Shown: piece after piece, positions 1 through 8,165 of the stretch
How positions within the stretch are numbered: position 1 is the stretch's first letter
Layout of the letters: every line of letters begins with the position of its first letter
Position numbers and translations under genes: made by a program
The notes under the pieces: generated by a model
The model's input: the letters and a program-made list of their open reading frames with translations, nothing else
Databases searched by the model: none
What the model was told of the DNA's origin: nothing
Assembly (NCBI RefSeq): GCF_008367235.1
Contig: NZ_VTZS01000001.1
Location: 806,001-870,000 of the forward strand
Length of the DNA stretch: 64,000 nucleotides
From: Pareuzebyella sediminis
Lineage (GTDB): Bacteria > Bacteroidota > Bacteroidia > Flavobacteriales > Flavobacteriaceae
Direction of reading: 5' to 3'

Positions 1-777
1 TTGATCAATGCGTCCGAGGAAGTAGAACTGGCACAACGAATTCGCGCCGGGGATCAAGTCGCCCTTGAAAAGTTAACGACGGCCAATTTACGGTTTGTGG
101 TATCGGTAGCCAAACAATATCAAAACCAAGGCTTGAAACTGCCCGATTTAATCAACGAAGGAAACTTAGGGCTGGTTAAGGCCGCTAAGCGTTTTGACGA
201 GACGCGGGGATTCAAATTTATTTCCTATGCCGTTTGGTGGATTCGACAATCGATTCTTCAGGCACTTGCGGAGCAATCTCGTGTGGTCCGTCTGCCGCTG
301 AACAAAATTGGATCGATAAACAAGATCAAGAAAACTTTTTCGTATTTAGAACAGGCTCATGAAAGGCCACCTTCCGCCGAAGAAATTGCCAAAGAACTCG
401 AGATGACCGTCAGTGAGGTTAAACAATCGATCAAGAATTCCGGAAGACATGTCTCTATGGATGCCCCACTTCGGGAGGGTGAAGATTCGAATCTATACGA
501 TGTACTGCGTTCAGGAGAATCCCCAAGGCCAGATAAAACCCTTATGCAACAGTCGTTGAATACGGAAATTAACAGGGCTCTGGAAACCTTATCCCCAAGG
601 GAGGCGGATGTGGTCAAGCTATATTATGGTATAGGAGACCAACAGTCAATGACCTTGGCCGAAATCGGACAGACCTTTGATTTGACACGTGAACGGGTTC
701 GACAAATTCGTGAAAAGGCGATTCGTAAACTACGTCACAATTCTAGGAGTAAATTGTTGAAGACCTATTTGGGATAA
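1..777 (+). CDS. rpoD: RNA polymerase primary sigma factor (RpoD/SigA type), 5' end outside the window
   Basis: This is the housekeeping sigma-70 factor that directs core RNA polymerase to promoters. The frame is already open at base 1: the first codon TTG reads as an internal Leu, and roughly 29 N-terminal residues expected for the Bacteroidetes protein (about 287 aa) lie outside. The visible part has EEVELAQRI (region 1.2), [12 protein letters not shown] and [10 protein letters not shown] (region 2, core binding and -10 recognition), region 3, and a region 4 helix-turn-helix with [19 protein letters not shown]. Like other Bacteroidetes primary sigma factors it lacks a long region 1.1. A strong terminator follows. 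Assignment is near certain; only the start is missing. Confidence 0.96.
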   Translation: MINASEEVELAQRIRAGDQVALEKLTTANLRFVVSVAKQYQNQGLKLPDLINEGNLGLVKAAKRFDETRGFKFISYAVWWIRQSILQALAEQSRVVRLPLNKIGSINKIKKTFSYLEQAHERPPSAEEIAKELEMTVSEVKQSIKNSGRHVSMDAPLREGEDSNLYDVLRSGESPRPDKTLMQQSLNTEINRALETLSPREADVVKLYYGIGDQQSMTLAEIGQTFDLTRERVRQIREKAIRKLRHNSRSKLLKTYLG

Positions 778-810
778 AGCAATATCGTATCTTATACCTA
801 TAAATTTAAA

Positions 811-834
811 AAGCCCGGACTTCATGTCGGGCTT
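811..834 (+). terminator. Intrinsic terminator after rpoD
   Basis: The arms AAGCCCG-AC and GT-CGGGCTT form a GC-rich hairpin with one bulged G and a TTCAT loop, followed by a T6 run. It starts 33 bases after the rpoD stop. A-rich sequence on the 5' side gives a U-run for the other strand too, so it could also end minus-strand transcription from the small reading frames to its right. Confidence 0.85.
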
Positions 835-885
835 TTTTGTACAACTAATTAACCGCATAGCTCTGGTAGAACGCGTTGCGGAACA

Positions 886-987
886 CTAAGAAAAATTTAA
901 CTTGCTGATTTCTTCATTTTTGAGAATTTCATTCAAGCATTCGATAAAATTCATGTACGCAGCATTGTCGGAATTTTGATTTGCCAT
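886..987 (-). CDS. Putative 33-aa microprotein, copy A of a related pair
   Basis: I do not recognise a family. The reading frame runs from ATG to TAG and encodes 33 residues. Its core YMNFIECLNEIL aligns without gaps to YLSFLQELNEIL of the next small frame upstream (1025-1123), and the tails EEISKLNF and NELVELDY also match in pattern. The shared NEIL is encoded by different synonymous codons (ATT CTC here, ATC TTA there), which argues for protein-level conservation. There is no signal peptide; the peptide is predicted to be one amphipathic, acidic helix. No clear Shine-Dalgarno site is visible. It could be a duplicated regulatory or structural micropeptide. Confidence 0.45.
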   Translation of the reverse strand: MANQNSDNAAYMNFIECLNEILKNEEISKLNFS

Positions 988-1024
988 AATAGTAAGATTT
1001 AAAGAGTTCAACTTGGGGTCGAGG

Positions 1025-1123
1025 TTACATATAATCTAATTCGACTAATTCGTTAATACTTAAGATTTCATTCAGTTCTTGAAGAAAAGATAGATATTCT
1101 TCTCCGTAGGTATCGTAAAGCAT
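1025..1123 (-). CDS. Putative 32-aa microprotein, copy B of a related pair
   Basis: This 32-residue ATG-to-TAA frame lies 37 bases upstream, in transcription order, of its relative at 886-987. Its N-terminus MLYDTYGEEY precedes SFLQELNEIL, the part that aligns with copy A. Acidic residues (Glu, Asp) and Leu/Ile dominate, consistent with a short amphipathic helix and a protein-binding role, but no function can be read from the sequence. The two frames could be co-transcribed leftwards and stopped at the bidirectional hairpin at 811-834. No -33/-7 promoter of the Bacteroidetes type is convincing upstream. Confidence 0.45.
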   Translation of the reverse strand: MLYDTYGEEYLSFLQELNEILSINELVELDYM

Positions 1124-1564
1124 TGCGGTTATAGGTTAAGTTAATATTTTGATTTGGATCTCAATTATTATGAAGTAAACTTATCGATTAAGGTCTAGGA
1201 AAAAAATAAATTGTGGTATAATCTTAGATTATTGTTGTGAAAAACTAATGTGGTGAGGTTACGTTTTTTTGCTTAATCGGGACCATACAGTTTATCCGAT
1301 TTTATGTACCTTTTATCTTTTACCTTGATATATTGCCGTAAAATAAGCGCTTATAACCTCTGCCAGAAGAGGAGATACAGCCCTAAATGACCTACCTGAT
1401 GTTTGTTATTTACCTGACCCTTTATACCCTCTTATAAAACGAATCTAAGAAATACAAGAATATTCTTCCAAGGTCTGTCTTCATTGCAATAAGATAGTTG
1501 TAAAAACGTTGAATATTTCCATAGGAACCGACAATCCTACCAAGTCGATGGCTAAACGTAACCC
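1124..1564. other. Intergenic region with no supported gene
   Basis: This AT-rich stretch lies between the microprotein frames and the ILEI-GDPD gene. I find no tRNA, no convincing hairpin and no consensus TAnnTTTG promoter. Minus-strand ATG frames of about 20 codons exist (for example 1422-1484), but nothing supports them. It probably holds promoters for both directions. Confidence 0.5.
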
Positions 1565-2881
1565 ATGATAGCACAAGTGAAAACACCCATATTTAAAAAT
1601 TCAGCAGTCCGACACGTTTTTTTTATACTTGCTCTTGTATTCTCCCCCTTGGGTCAAGCGAATTCCGAAATAGCACCGGCTGATCGTGAAGTAGTGCCCC
1701 TCTCCCCCACGATTCTTTTAGAGAGCCACAGTTTCAATGCGAAACAGAGAAGCAGTTTTAGGGTCAACGACCGAACAGAATATATTGAAAGAGGTATTAC
1801 CCTTTTGCATTTTAATGGCGCTGAAGCATTTGAATATAAAACTTTTGACACCTATGCCGATGAAAAGTCTTGTCATAAGCTCATCGAAGTAATTGCCGAA
1901 ATGCAAGCCGATCAGGTAGCGTTCGCCATATTGGCACACGATTCCGCTGCGAATGTTATATTACAAGAATCCAAGGCGTTGAAAAATATGGGATTTGAGA
2001 AGTTAACGGCTTTAAAGAGTAGACAGGCCTATATTATGTATCTCCAAAATGGCACTATAGTTGAAAAAGTAGACGACCTATCGGCAAAGGCGAGCTTTGA
2101 CATTCCTGTCGGTGTAGTGAACAACAAAGTTTATTTTCCTAAGATAACCTATGATTTCGAGCCCAGTAACGATCGATATATAGCACACGCAGGAGGGGAA
2201 GTAAACGGGGTGAAATCTACGAACACAAGGGACGCCCTAGACCAAAATTACGCCAAAGGGTTTCGTCTTTTCGAATTGGACATCATTAAGACGTCTGATG
2301 GAAAATTCGTCGCCGCCCACGATTGGAACATGTGGGCCCGTTTTACCGATTACACGGGTGAATTACCCCCTACCCTAAATGCATTTAATAAAGAGAAGAT
2401 ATACGGAGACTATATGACACTTGATATGGACGGTATCAATCAATGGTTTGAAGCACACCCAGATGCGACCCTGGTCACTGATAAGATAAATGAACCCATA
2501 GCTTTTGCCAACGCCTTTGTCGATAAAGAACGATTGATCATGGAACTGTTCAGTGTGATGGCCGTTGAACAAGCCACAAAAAATGGTATTAATGCCATGA
2601 TTTCGCAAGAACCCTTTTTTGATATCATCGGGGATAAACTCAATTTCCTCAAAATCAACAATGTTAACTATATAGCACTTTCAAGGAGAACCCTTTCAAA
2701 ACATACCGAACTAATGTTGAAGTTAAAGGAAGCCGGTATTAAAGTATATGTGTATCATGTCAATTTCGATCCGGGAAAGGATGAGAGGTACGTTCAAGAA
2801 AATGAAATTGGACTGGTGTATGGTATGTATGCCGATAAATGGATTTTTGAAGGTGTAGAAGGACCTGCTCCCTCTAAATAG
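1565..2881 (+). CDS. Secreted ILEI/FAM3-like domain fused to a GDPD-like phosphodiesterase domain
   Basis: The 438-aa product starts with an export signal (hydrophobic about residues 16-32). Residues about 70-170 fit the ILEI/FAM3 fold: ERGITLLHF, then KTFDTYADE, a helix LIEVIAEM, then VAFAILAHDSA, a KALKNMG segment and SRQAYIMY, the order known from FAM3 and related glycan-associated domains. Residues about 203-435 resemble glycerophosphodiester phosphodiesterase: IAHAGG (His208), NTRDAL, FELDI (Glu237, Asp239), SDGKFVAAHDW (His252, Asp253). The metal and catalytic positions are kept, although HAGG replaces the usual HRG. It probably acts in the periplasm or outside the cell on a phosphodiester or glycan-linked substrate. 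Domain calls are mine from motif order; substrate unknown. Confidence 0.7.
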   Translation: MIAQVKTPIFKNSAVRHVFFILALVFSPLGQANSEIAPADREVVPLSPTILLESHSFNAKQRSSFRVNDRTEYIERGITLLHFNGAEAFEYKTFDTYADEKSCHKLIEVIAEMQADQVAFAILAHDSAANVILQESKALKNMGFEKLTALKSRQAYIMYLQNGTIVEKVDDLSAKASFDIPVGVVNNKVYFPKITYDFEPSNDRYIAHAGGEVNGVKSTNTRDALDQNYAKGFRLFELDIIKTSDGKFVAAHDWNMWARFTDYTGELPPTLNAFNKEKIYGDYMTLDMDGINQWFEAHPDATLVTDKINEPIAFANAFVDKERLIMELFSVMAVEQATKNGINAMISQEPFFDIIGDKLNFLKINNVNYIALSRRTLSKHTELMLKLKEAGIKVYVYHVNFDPGKDERYVQENEIGLVYGMYADKWIFEGVEGPAPSK

Positions 2882-3002
2882 ATTTCCCTAAGCATGCTGA
2901 AACGATACAAAGTAGCATTTCTACAGGAATATTATTTGGCTGGCAAAAACAAGTTGAAATACTAATAAAAAGGGCAACTAGCTCTATGGGTAACACGGCG
3001 TA

Positions 3003-4349
3003 TCAAAATTTAACCTGGTAGGTCAACCCTGCCGATACGGCCCAAAAGAAGTTTCCGGAGTCATAGGAGAGCTCTTGTCTTGCTACTCCAATATTTGCCT
3101 TGTAGATATTCGGCGCATTTTTTCCCGTAAATTGATACTCGATGCCCAAACGCTGTGATTCTATATATAATAGAGTCTCCGCCAAAAGTTCGTCTCCCGA
3201 TCGAAGCTGACGTAATTCCGGGGAATATCCCATACCTACGGTGCCTCCTATATAATTTTCGCCATCCCTCAAATACTTTCGCACTAAAAGGTTTCCGGAA
3301 AACCGGGTCAGATTATCGGGTCTAGGTGTTATATATGACCTTAGCGAAAAGTAATAGTTGCCTGTATAATATCCCAATGAATTCGTAACTACCCGCACAT
3401 CCCTACTTTCGAACTTGATATATCGCCCACCCCCTGATAGCTCAATTCCTTTAGGAAGATTGACATATATATCACCTGCCATTTTGTGGGCAGGATAGAT
3501 GGGGGCGTTAGAATAACCATAATTGAGATAGGCGTATACTTTTCTTGCTAATTTAGGATATAGGGACACGTCGTATTGCAACCCCTGCTGTCCTAGACGG
3601 TTACTGTAATTAATAGCTGGTATGATGCTACCCCATTTAGTCTGGTGCTTAAATGCAATATTGGAATATACCATAGGATCATATCGTTGATCGAACACGG
3701 TAAAGGAATTTCGAATTCCAAATCGATTTTTTAAAACCTCCTCGTCTAACGGTGTTTTTGGCTTCACTACGGTTTTGACCTCGGTAGTATCGACACTTTC
3801 ATCCACTTTCTCCATTTTACGGCCTATTCGATTTTCTTTCTCTTGATTATTTTGGTCCACGGCTATGGCCTGGTCATCAAACCAACCATTTTCAGTAAAC
3901 TCTTGATGTTCTATTCCTTCGAGGGCAATGGTCCTTAATCTTTCAATTTCGCTATTTCCATCAAGATACTTTAATGCTTTGTTGGCCAATCCTAGTGCCG
4001 TGGCATAGTTTTTCGTATATAGCTCGTTTTTGATCGATGAAATCCACGCATTTTTATGATCACGTCGTTTCGAAGTAATCAGGTTAAATTCATCCCTAGC
4101 CCTGGTATAATCCCCATTCCAACTATATGTACTGGCAAGAAGTGATCGTGCATCCAAATCATCGGGGGTTTTGGAAACCAAATCCAATAAAATCCGCTTT
4201 GCAGCTTCCGTCTCTCCATTATAGGCCAACTGAAAGGCATTGTCGTACGAAACCATAGTCTTTTGAGCAGGTTCTATTTCTTGAGCCTTAGCGAGCAAAC
4301 AGGCTAGCAAAAATATAAATATCGAATATGTAACTCTTGTGAATATCAT
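3003..4349 (-). CDS. TPR and YaiO-family outer-membrane beta-barrel protein
   Basis: Last gene of the seven-gene operon; its ATG overlaps the stop of the sulfatase-like gene by 4 bp. A signal peptide (cleavage near AKAQE) is followed by TPR-like helices at about residues 33-150 (AFQLAYNGETEAAKRIL, ASTYSWNGDYTRARDEF), a charged linker, then a barrel from about residue 215 with alternating aromatic strands, ending in LTYQVKF with a C-terminal Phe, typical of barrels inserted by BAM. The layout TPR plus barrel recalls PgaA, the exporter of poly-N-acetylglucosamine, and YaiO. With a glycosyltransferase two genes upstream, a role in polysaccharide export is a reasonable inference, not shown. Confidence 0.75.
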   Translation of the reverse strand: MIFTRVTYSIFIFLLACLLAKAQEIEPAQKTMVSYDNAFQLAYNGETEAAKRILLDLVSKTPDDLDARSLLASTYSWNGDYTRARDEFNLITSKRRDHKNAWISSIKNELYTKNYATALGLANKALKYLDGNSEIERLRTIALEGIEHQEFTENGWFDDQAIAVDQNNQEKENRIGRKMEKVDESVDTTEVKTVVKPKTPLDEEVLKNRFGIRNSFTVFDQRYDPMVYSNIAFKHQTKWGSIIPAINYSNRLGQQGLQYDVSLYPKLARKVYAYLNYGYSNAPIYPAHKMAGDIYVNLPKGIELSGGGRYIKFESRDVRVVTNSLGYYTGNYYFSLRSYITPRPDNLTRFSGNLLVRKYLRDGENYIGGTVGMGYSPELRQLRSGDELLAETLLYIESQRLGIEYQFTGKNAPNIYKANIGVARQELSYDSGNFFWAVSAGLTYQVKF

Positions 4350-6724
4350 TTACTGGTTGAAAGGGCAGCAGCGGTTTGGATCGTACGGGGTTTTATAGGA
4401 ATTCCTTTTTTTCTTGCCTGTCTTTTGGCCCTTGTTATCTTATCGGCAATCTCATTGACACTTGAACTATTCTGTTCAACCAAATCGATCAACTCAAGAG
4501 CTTCTTTGGACCTTTCCGACCAGAAGTATACATCGAAGAGTGCCGCATAAGAGTCAATATAGTTAGGGTTCATTTTAATACACTCATTCAAAATTTCTAT
4601 GGAGGCTTCATAATTGCCACTCCATACATTAACACGGCCCGTTAAGATTTTCGTATCAATATGACTCGGGGCGTTCGACAGGATATATCTACATAACAAC
4701 AAAGCCTTATCATATTTTTTATCGAAGGCCAAATCACGGGCGATGAAATATCCTTTATCGGAATCTTGGCCATTGTAGACACTATTGATCCAAATGATCT
4801 CACTATCGGTAAATTTCTCTTTCTGTACGGCAAAAATGGCCAGACTATCAGGTATGATCTTTCCATTCGATGTCACATATGCATTGATTGACTTGAACCT
4901 TTTTAACTTGGCTTCGGCTTTTGAACCTCCAAATGAGCTTCCCAAATCTATGTTTTCATCAATGGTATAGGTACCCCCATCAGAATATAACTTTTCGCCG
5001 CTGACAAACTCTTTGAGTTCGTTTTTGTTGCGCATCAAAGGAATGTCCTTGATACTTCTGAATTCTTTGTTCGTATCGAGAGCCTCCCCCATCCAGGCCA
5101 CTTTCTTTGGCATCTTCAATTCGTATTTACCCGATAACAAGGCCAATATGGTAGGCGTGACATCAAAATGGGAATTAAGGGCGCTCATCTTTCTCGGCGT
5201 TTTTAACATCGGGCTAAACATTATTAAAGGCACGTGAAAACGACTCAAATTATTACGCTGAGGTATTGGTATCAGCCTATGGTCTCCCGTAACAATAAAA
5301 ATGGTATTCTCATAGTTGGGCTGCTTTTTATACGCTTCAAAAACGTACTTCAAGGCATCATCGGTGTAAAGTAAGGTGGCAAAAACATTATCGTTCTTTT
5401 CAATAATTTTTTTGGTGGTACCCTCATGAATACCAGTGGCTAAAATTTGTTCAACTTTTTCTTCATATACGTCTTGTTGCGGAGGGATAAATGGCTCATG
5501 GGTACTGATTGTCATATACACTTCCATTCGTGGTTGTTCGGCATCCCTGGGTAGGCTCATGCTTTTCTTAAAGAGCTCTTTGTCAGGATACCCCCAAGAC
5601 GACCCTGCGGCATCCTCTTCCTGCATTTGGTAATTAGTACCGAACCCCGATTTGTCCAATACAAAATCTACGTTCTCACTCTTTAAAAACCTGTCTACAT
5701 TGTCAAAAGAACTATTGGTTCCTTGATAAAATGAAGTGTGATAGCCATTATTTTTCAAGATGCTGTAGAGCGTGAGCTTGTTTGGGTATTCTTCCAGTTC
5801 CATAAAACCACTCTTTCCAAATGGTAATGAGCCTATCAATGATGGTAACACGCCAAAGGTTCTACCCGTATTGCTAAGGCAATTTTCCCAATAGAGGGAC
5901 TTCGTAGTCAGCTCGTCCAAAAAGGGAGTAAAGCCCCCAAACTCGGCACCTTCGCCAATAAAATCCCTACCCAACCCTTCTACCATAATAAAAACGATAT
6001 TGGGCTTGTTCTCCTTCAATTCAAAATACTCTCCCAAAACGTTGGCTACCGGCTTTGATTTGATTAAAGGATACTCAACGGTGGAGTCATACGAAGTATC
6101 TTCAGTCGTACTCGCATAAAGATTTACGGCAAGGTACTGGATCTTATTCTGGTTTATGGGCTTGCCTTCGGTAAGGAGGGTGGCAATAAAAAGACTGAAC
6201 ATCACAATAGTGAAGGGATACATTCGGCTAATTCTATGGTAGAACTTTGAGGTAATCTTGAATAACCCTACAAATAGTCCCACCATAATGAGTATACCTG
6301 CAAAGAGTGAGAGATACATGCCCGTTCCTCCGGAGTTTGCCAAGGTGATCTTAATATCGGAATAGCTATAGCCCAACAAATCGGATCCCAGAGGAACCAA
6401 AGTAGTACAATAATACCCTATTAGCATGGCCTCTATGACCAGAAGCAAGGTGAGTATGGTACAAATGAGGTTAAAACCGTACCTAGGCCTAAGATTCTCC
6501 CAAAAATTAAAAGGATAAACCAAAATAACGCTAATGATACAGGTAAACCCTATCTGATGTATAAGGGCGAGCAACAAACTGGTACCGAATATACTATCAA
6601 CGACTCCTTTAAAGTACAGAGTGGTGTATTGAACGATAGATAACACGGCCAACACACCGAAAAATGCGATCATTAATCGGGTATATTGTTTAAGGTTATA
6701 ACGCTCTTTTTTACTTGTATTCAT
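4346..6724 (-). CDS. LtaS-like membrane sulfatase/phosphoglycerol transferase with C-terminal TPR tail
   Basis: The 792-aa protein begins with five predicted transmembrane helices (to about residue 190) followed by an alkaline-phosphatase-fold domain: NIVFIMVEGLG with the metal-binding Glu, Thr289 in GRTFGVLPSL as likely nucleophile, TGDHRLIP (Asp481, His482) and SRFHVPLIMFSP. This is the lipoteichoic acid synthase / MdoB type, whose members move phosphoglycerol or phosphoethanolamine onto glycans or lipids. After about residue 650 there are TPR-like repeats (LTGRVNVWSGNYEASIEIL, YAALFDVYFWSERSKEALEL), which is unusual. Gram-negative flavobacteria have no lipoteichoic acid, so decorating the operon's polysaccharide is the likely job. 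It overlaps the next gene by 4 bp. Confidence 0.8.
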   Translation of the reverse strand: MNTSKKERYNLKQYTRLMIAFFGVLAVLSIVQYTTLYFKGVVDSIFGTSLLLALIHQIGFTCIISVILVYPFNFWENLRPRYGFNLICTILTLLLVIEAMLIGYYCTTLVPLGSDLLGYSYSDIKITLANSGGTGMYLSLFAGILIMVGLFVGLFKITSKFYHRISRMYPFTIVMFSLFIATLLTEGKPINQNKIQYLAVNLYASTTEDTSYDSTVEYPLIKSKPVANVLGEYFELKENKPNIVFIMVEGLGRDFIGEGAEFGGFTPFLDELTTKSLYWENCLSNTGRTFGVLPSLIGSLPFGKSGFMELEEYPNKLTLYSILKNNGYHTSFYQGTNSSFDNVDRFLKSENVDFVLDKSGFGTNYQMQEEDAAGSSWGYPDKELFKKSMSLPRDAEQPRMEVYMTISTHEPFIPPQQDVYEEKVEQILATGIHEGTTKKIIEKNDNVFATLLYTDDALKYVFEAYKKQPNYENTIFIVTGDHRLIPIPQRNNLSRFHVPLIMFSPMLKTPRKMSALNSHFDVTPTILALLSGKYELKMPKKVAWMGEALDTNKEFRSIKDIPLMRNKNELKEFVSGEKLYSDGGTYTIDENIDLGSSFGGSKAEAKLKRFKSINAYVTSNGKIIPDSLAIFAVQKEKFTDSEIIWINSVYNGQDSDKGYFIARDLAFDKKYDKALLLCRYILSNAPSHIDTKILTGRVNVWSGNYEASIEILNECIKMNPNYIDSYAALFDVYFWSERSKEALELIDLVEQNSSSVNEIADKITRAKRQARKKGIPIKPRTIQTAAALSTSK

Positions 6725-6733
6725 TTTGTTTTA

Positions 6734-8164
6734 CTATGAAGCTTTGGCAAACCCCCTTCTTACTTGTTGGCCCCAACCTGATTTAATCCTGAATAGTTTT
6801 TTATAATTCCCTCGAACCGCTGCATATATGATGATTGGATGAAACACGAAGGGTTCTATCAGGGCACAAGCCATCAAGATCAAGATATCTTTGGTTTTTT
6901 TATACTCATTATAGGAATAGACTTCCCATAGAATGGCATAAAATGAGAACATAATGGAAAAGAGATAAACGGCTACTGTAATCGCTATGAAAAAATTCCA
7001 GTTGAGAATCCCCAAATAGGCAAAAAGGATCACCGTGAAAAAACCAAAAAATTCCAAAAGCGGAGCAAGCCATTCATAGAAAAACCAGTAAGGATAACTG
7101 AGCAGACCCAATCTGCCAAACTTCGAGTTGAAGAACATATCTTTATGCTTGAACAAGGTCTCAAGGTTGCCCCGGGCCCACCTATCACGTTGATTCATCA
7201 ATATCTTTAGATCTTCCGGCACTTCGGTCCAGCATAACGGGTCAGGCATATACTCAATGGTATAAGGCTCTCTTCTCTCGTGCATTAACCGCCTCATCTT
7301 AAAAACGATTTCCATATCTTCACCCACGGTGTTGGTGTCGTATCCTCCGGCCTCAAGGGCTATTTCCCGATCAAAAAAGCCAAAGGCCCCTGAGATAATC
7401 AACAAACTGTCTATACGGCCCCAGGCCATTCTCCCGAGAATGAAAGAACGGGTATATTCAAGGAGCTGAAATCTTGCCAACCAGTTTTTAGGCAGGCGTA
7501 TCTCTTCAAGTTGCCCACCTTGAATTACACAAGAATTTGCAATTCGTATTACACCTCCTACCGCGATAACCCTCTTTTCCGAACGCTGATAAAAAGACTT
7601 TACCACATGCAAAAGGGCATCTGGTAGCAAAAGACAGTCTACATCGATGCAACCCACATAGCGGTTCGTTGAAAGAGCCATTCCAGTGTTCAATGCGTCG
7701 GATTTTCCGCCGTTCAATTTGTCGATTACCGTAAGTTTTGCAAAGGCCCGATGTGGAGATTTATAAATTCCCCTGATAGGCTTACTCTTCCAATTTGGGT
7801 CGGCCTGATAAGGTATTCGTTCCAGATCATAGGCTTCTATCATCTTTTGCAGTGTATCATCGGTACTGCCATCGTTAACGACCATTACCTCGTAGTTAAC
7901 ATAGCGGAGGGACATGAGTGAACGGATATTTTCAACAATGGTCAGCCCTTCATTATAGGCCGGTGCAATAATCGTTATAGAAGGTGACAAGGGCGACGCC
8001 ATTATTTTTGAAATATCCCCAAAACTATTCTTCTTGCGATAATGGATAGAATTACGGGTAGAGAGGTACCCCATGAAACTGAACAACGTGAACAATACCA
8101 CCGTAAATACCAGAAATACGAGATTAATATATTCAAGGGCGATATGAAACGCTTCACTATCCAT
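6734..8164 (-). CDS. Processive family 2 glycosyltransferase (PgaC/BcsA-like)
   Basis: An inner-membrane glycosyltransferase that polymerises a polysaccharide from nucleotide sugars. One N-terminal membrane helix precedes the GT-A domain: APAYNEG, VNDGSTDDT, DVD at 174-176 (metal and nucleotide-sugar binding), GED with Asp283 as catalytic base, and QRDRW at 325-329, the QxxRW signature of processive enzymes such as PgaC, cellulose and hyaluronan synthases. Four or so membrane helices follow from about residue 365. It is 1 bp from the HEAT-repeat gene and 9 bp from the LtaS-like gene. The sugar cannot be told from sequence; there is no PilZ domain, so control is probably through the HEAT/response-regulator proteins. 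Confidence 0.88.
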   Translation of the reverse strand: MDSEAFHIALEYINLVFLVFTVVLFTLFSFMGYLSTRNSIHYRKKNSFGDISKIMASPLSPSITIIAPAYNEGLTIVENIRSLMSLRYVNYEVMVVNDGSTDDTLQKMIEAYDLERIPYQADPNWKSKPIRGIYKSPHRAFAKLTVIDKLNGGKSDALNTGMALSTNRYVGCIDVDCLLLPDALLHVVKSFYQRSEKRVIAVGGVIRIANSCVIQGGQLEEIRLPKNWLARFQLLEYTRSFILGRMAWGRIDSLLIISGAFGFFDREIALEAGGYDTNTVGEDMEIVFKMRRLMHERREPYTIEYMPDPLCWTEVPEDLKILMNQRDRWARGNLETLFKHKDMFFNSKFGRLGLLSYPYWFFYEWLAPLLEFFGFFTVILFAYLGILNWNFFIAITVAVYLFSIMFSFYAILWEVYSYNEYKKTKDILILMACALIEPFVFHPIIIYAAVRGNYKKLFRIKSGWGQQVRRGFAKAS

Positions 8165-8165
8165 T

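Noticed and set aside
1422-1484. A 20-codon minus-strand frame in the 1.1-1.5 kb gap
   Set aside because: No similarity to the microprotein pair and no ribosome-binding or conservation evidence.
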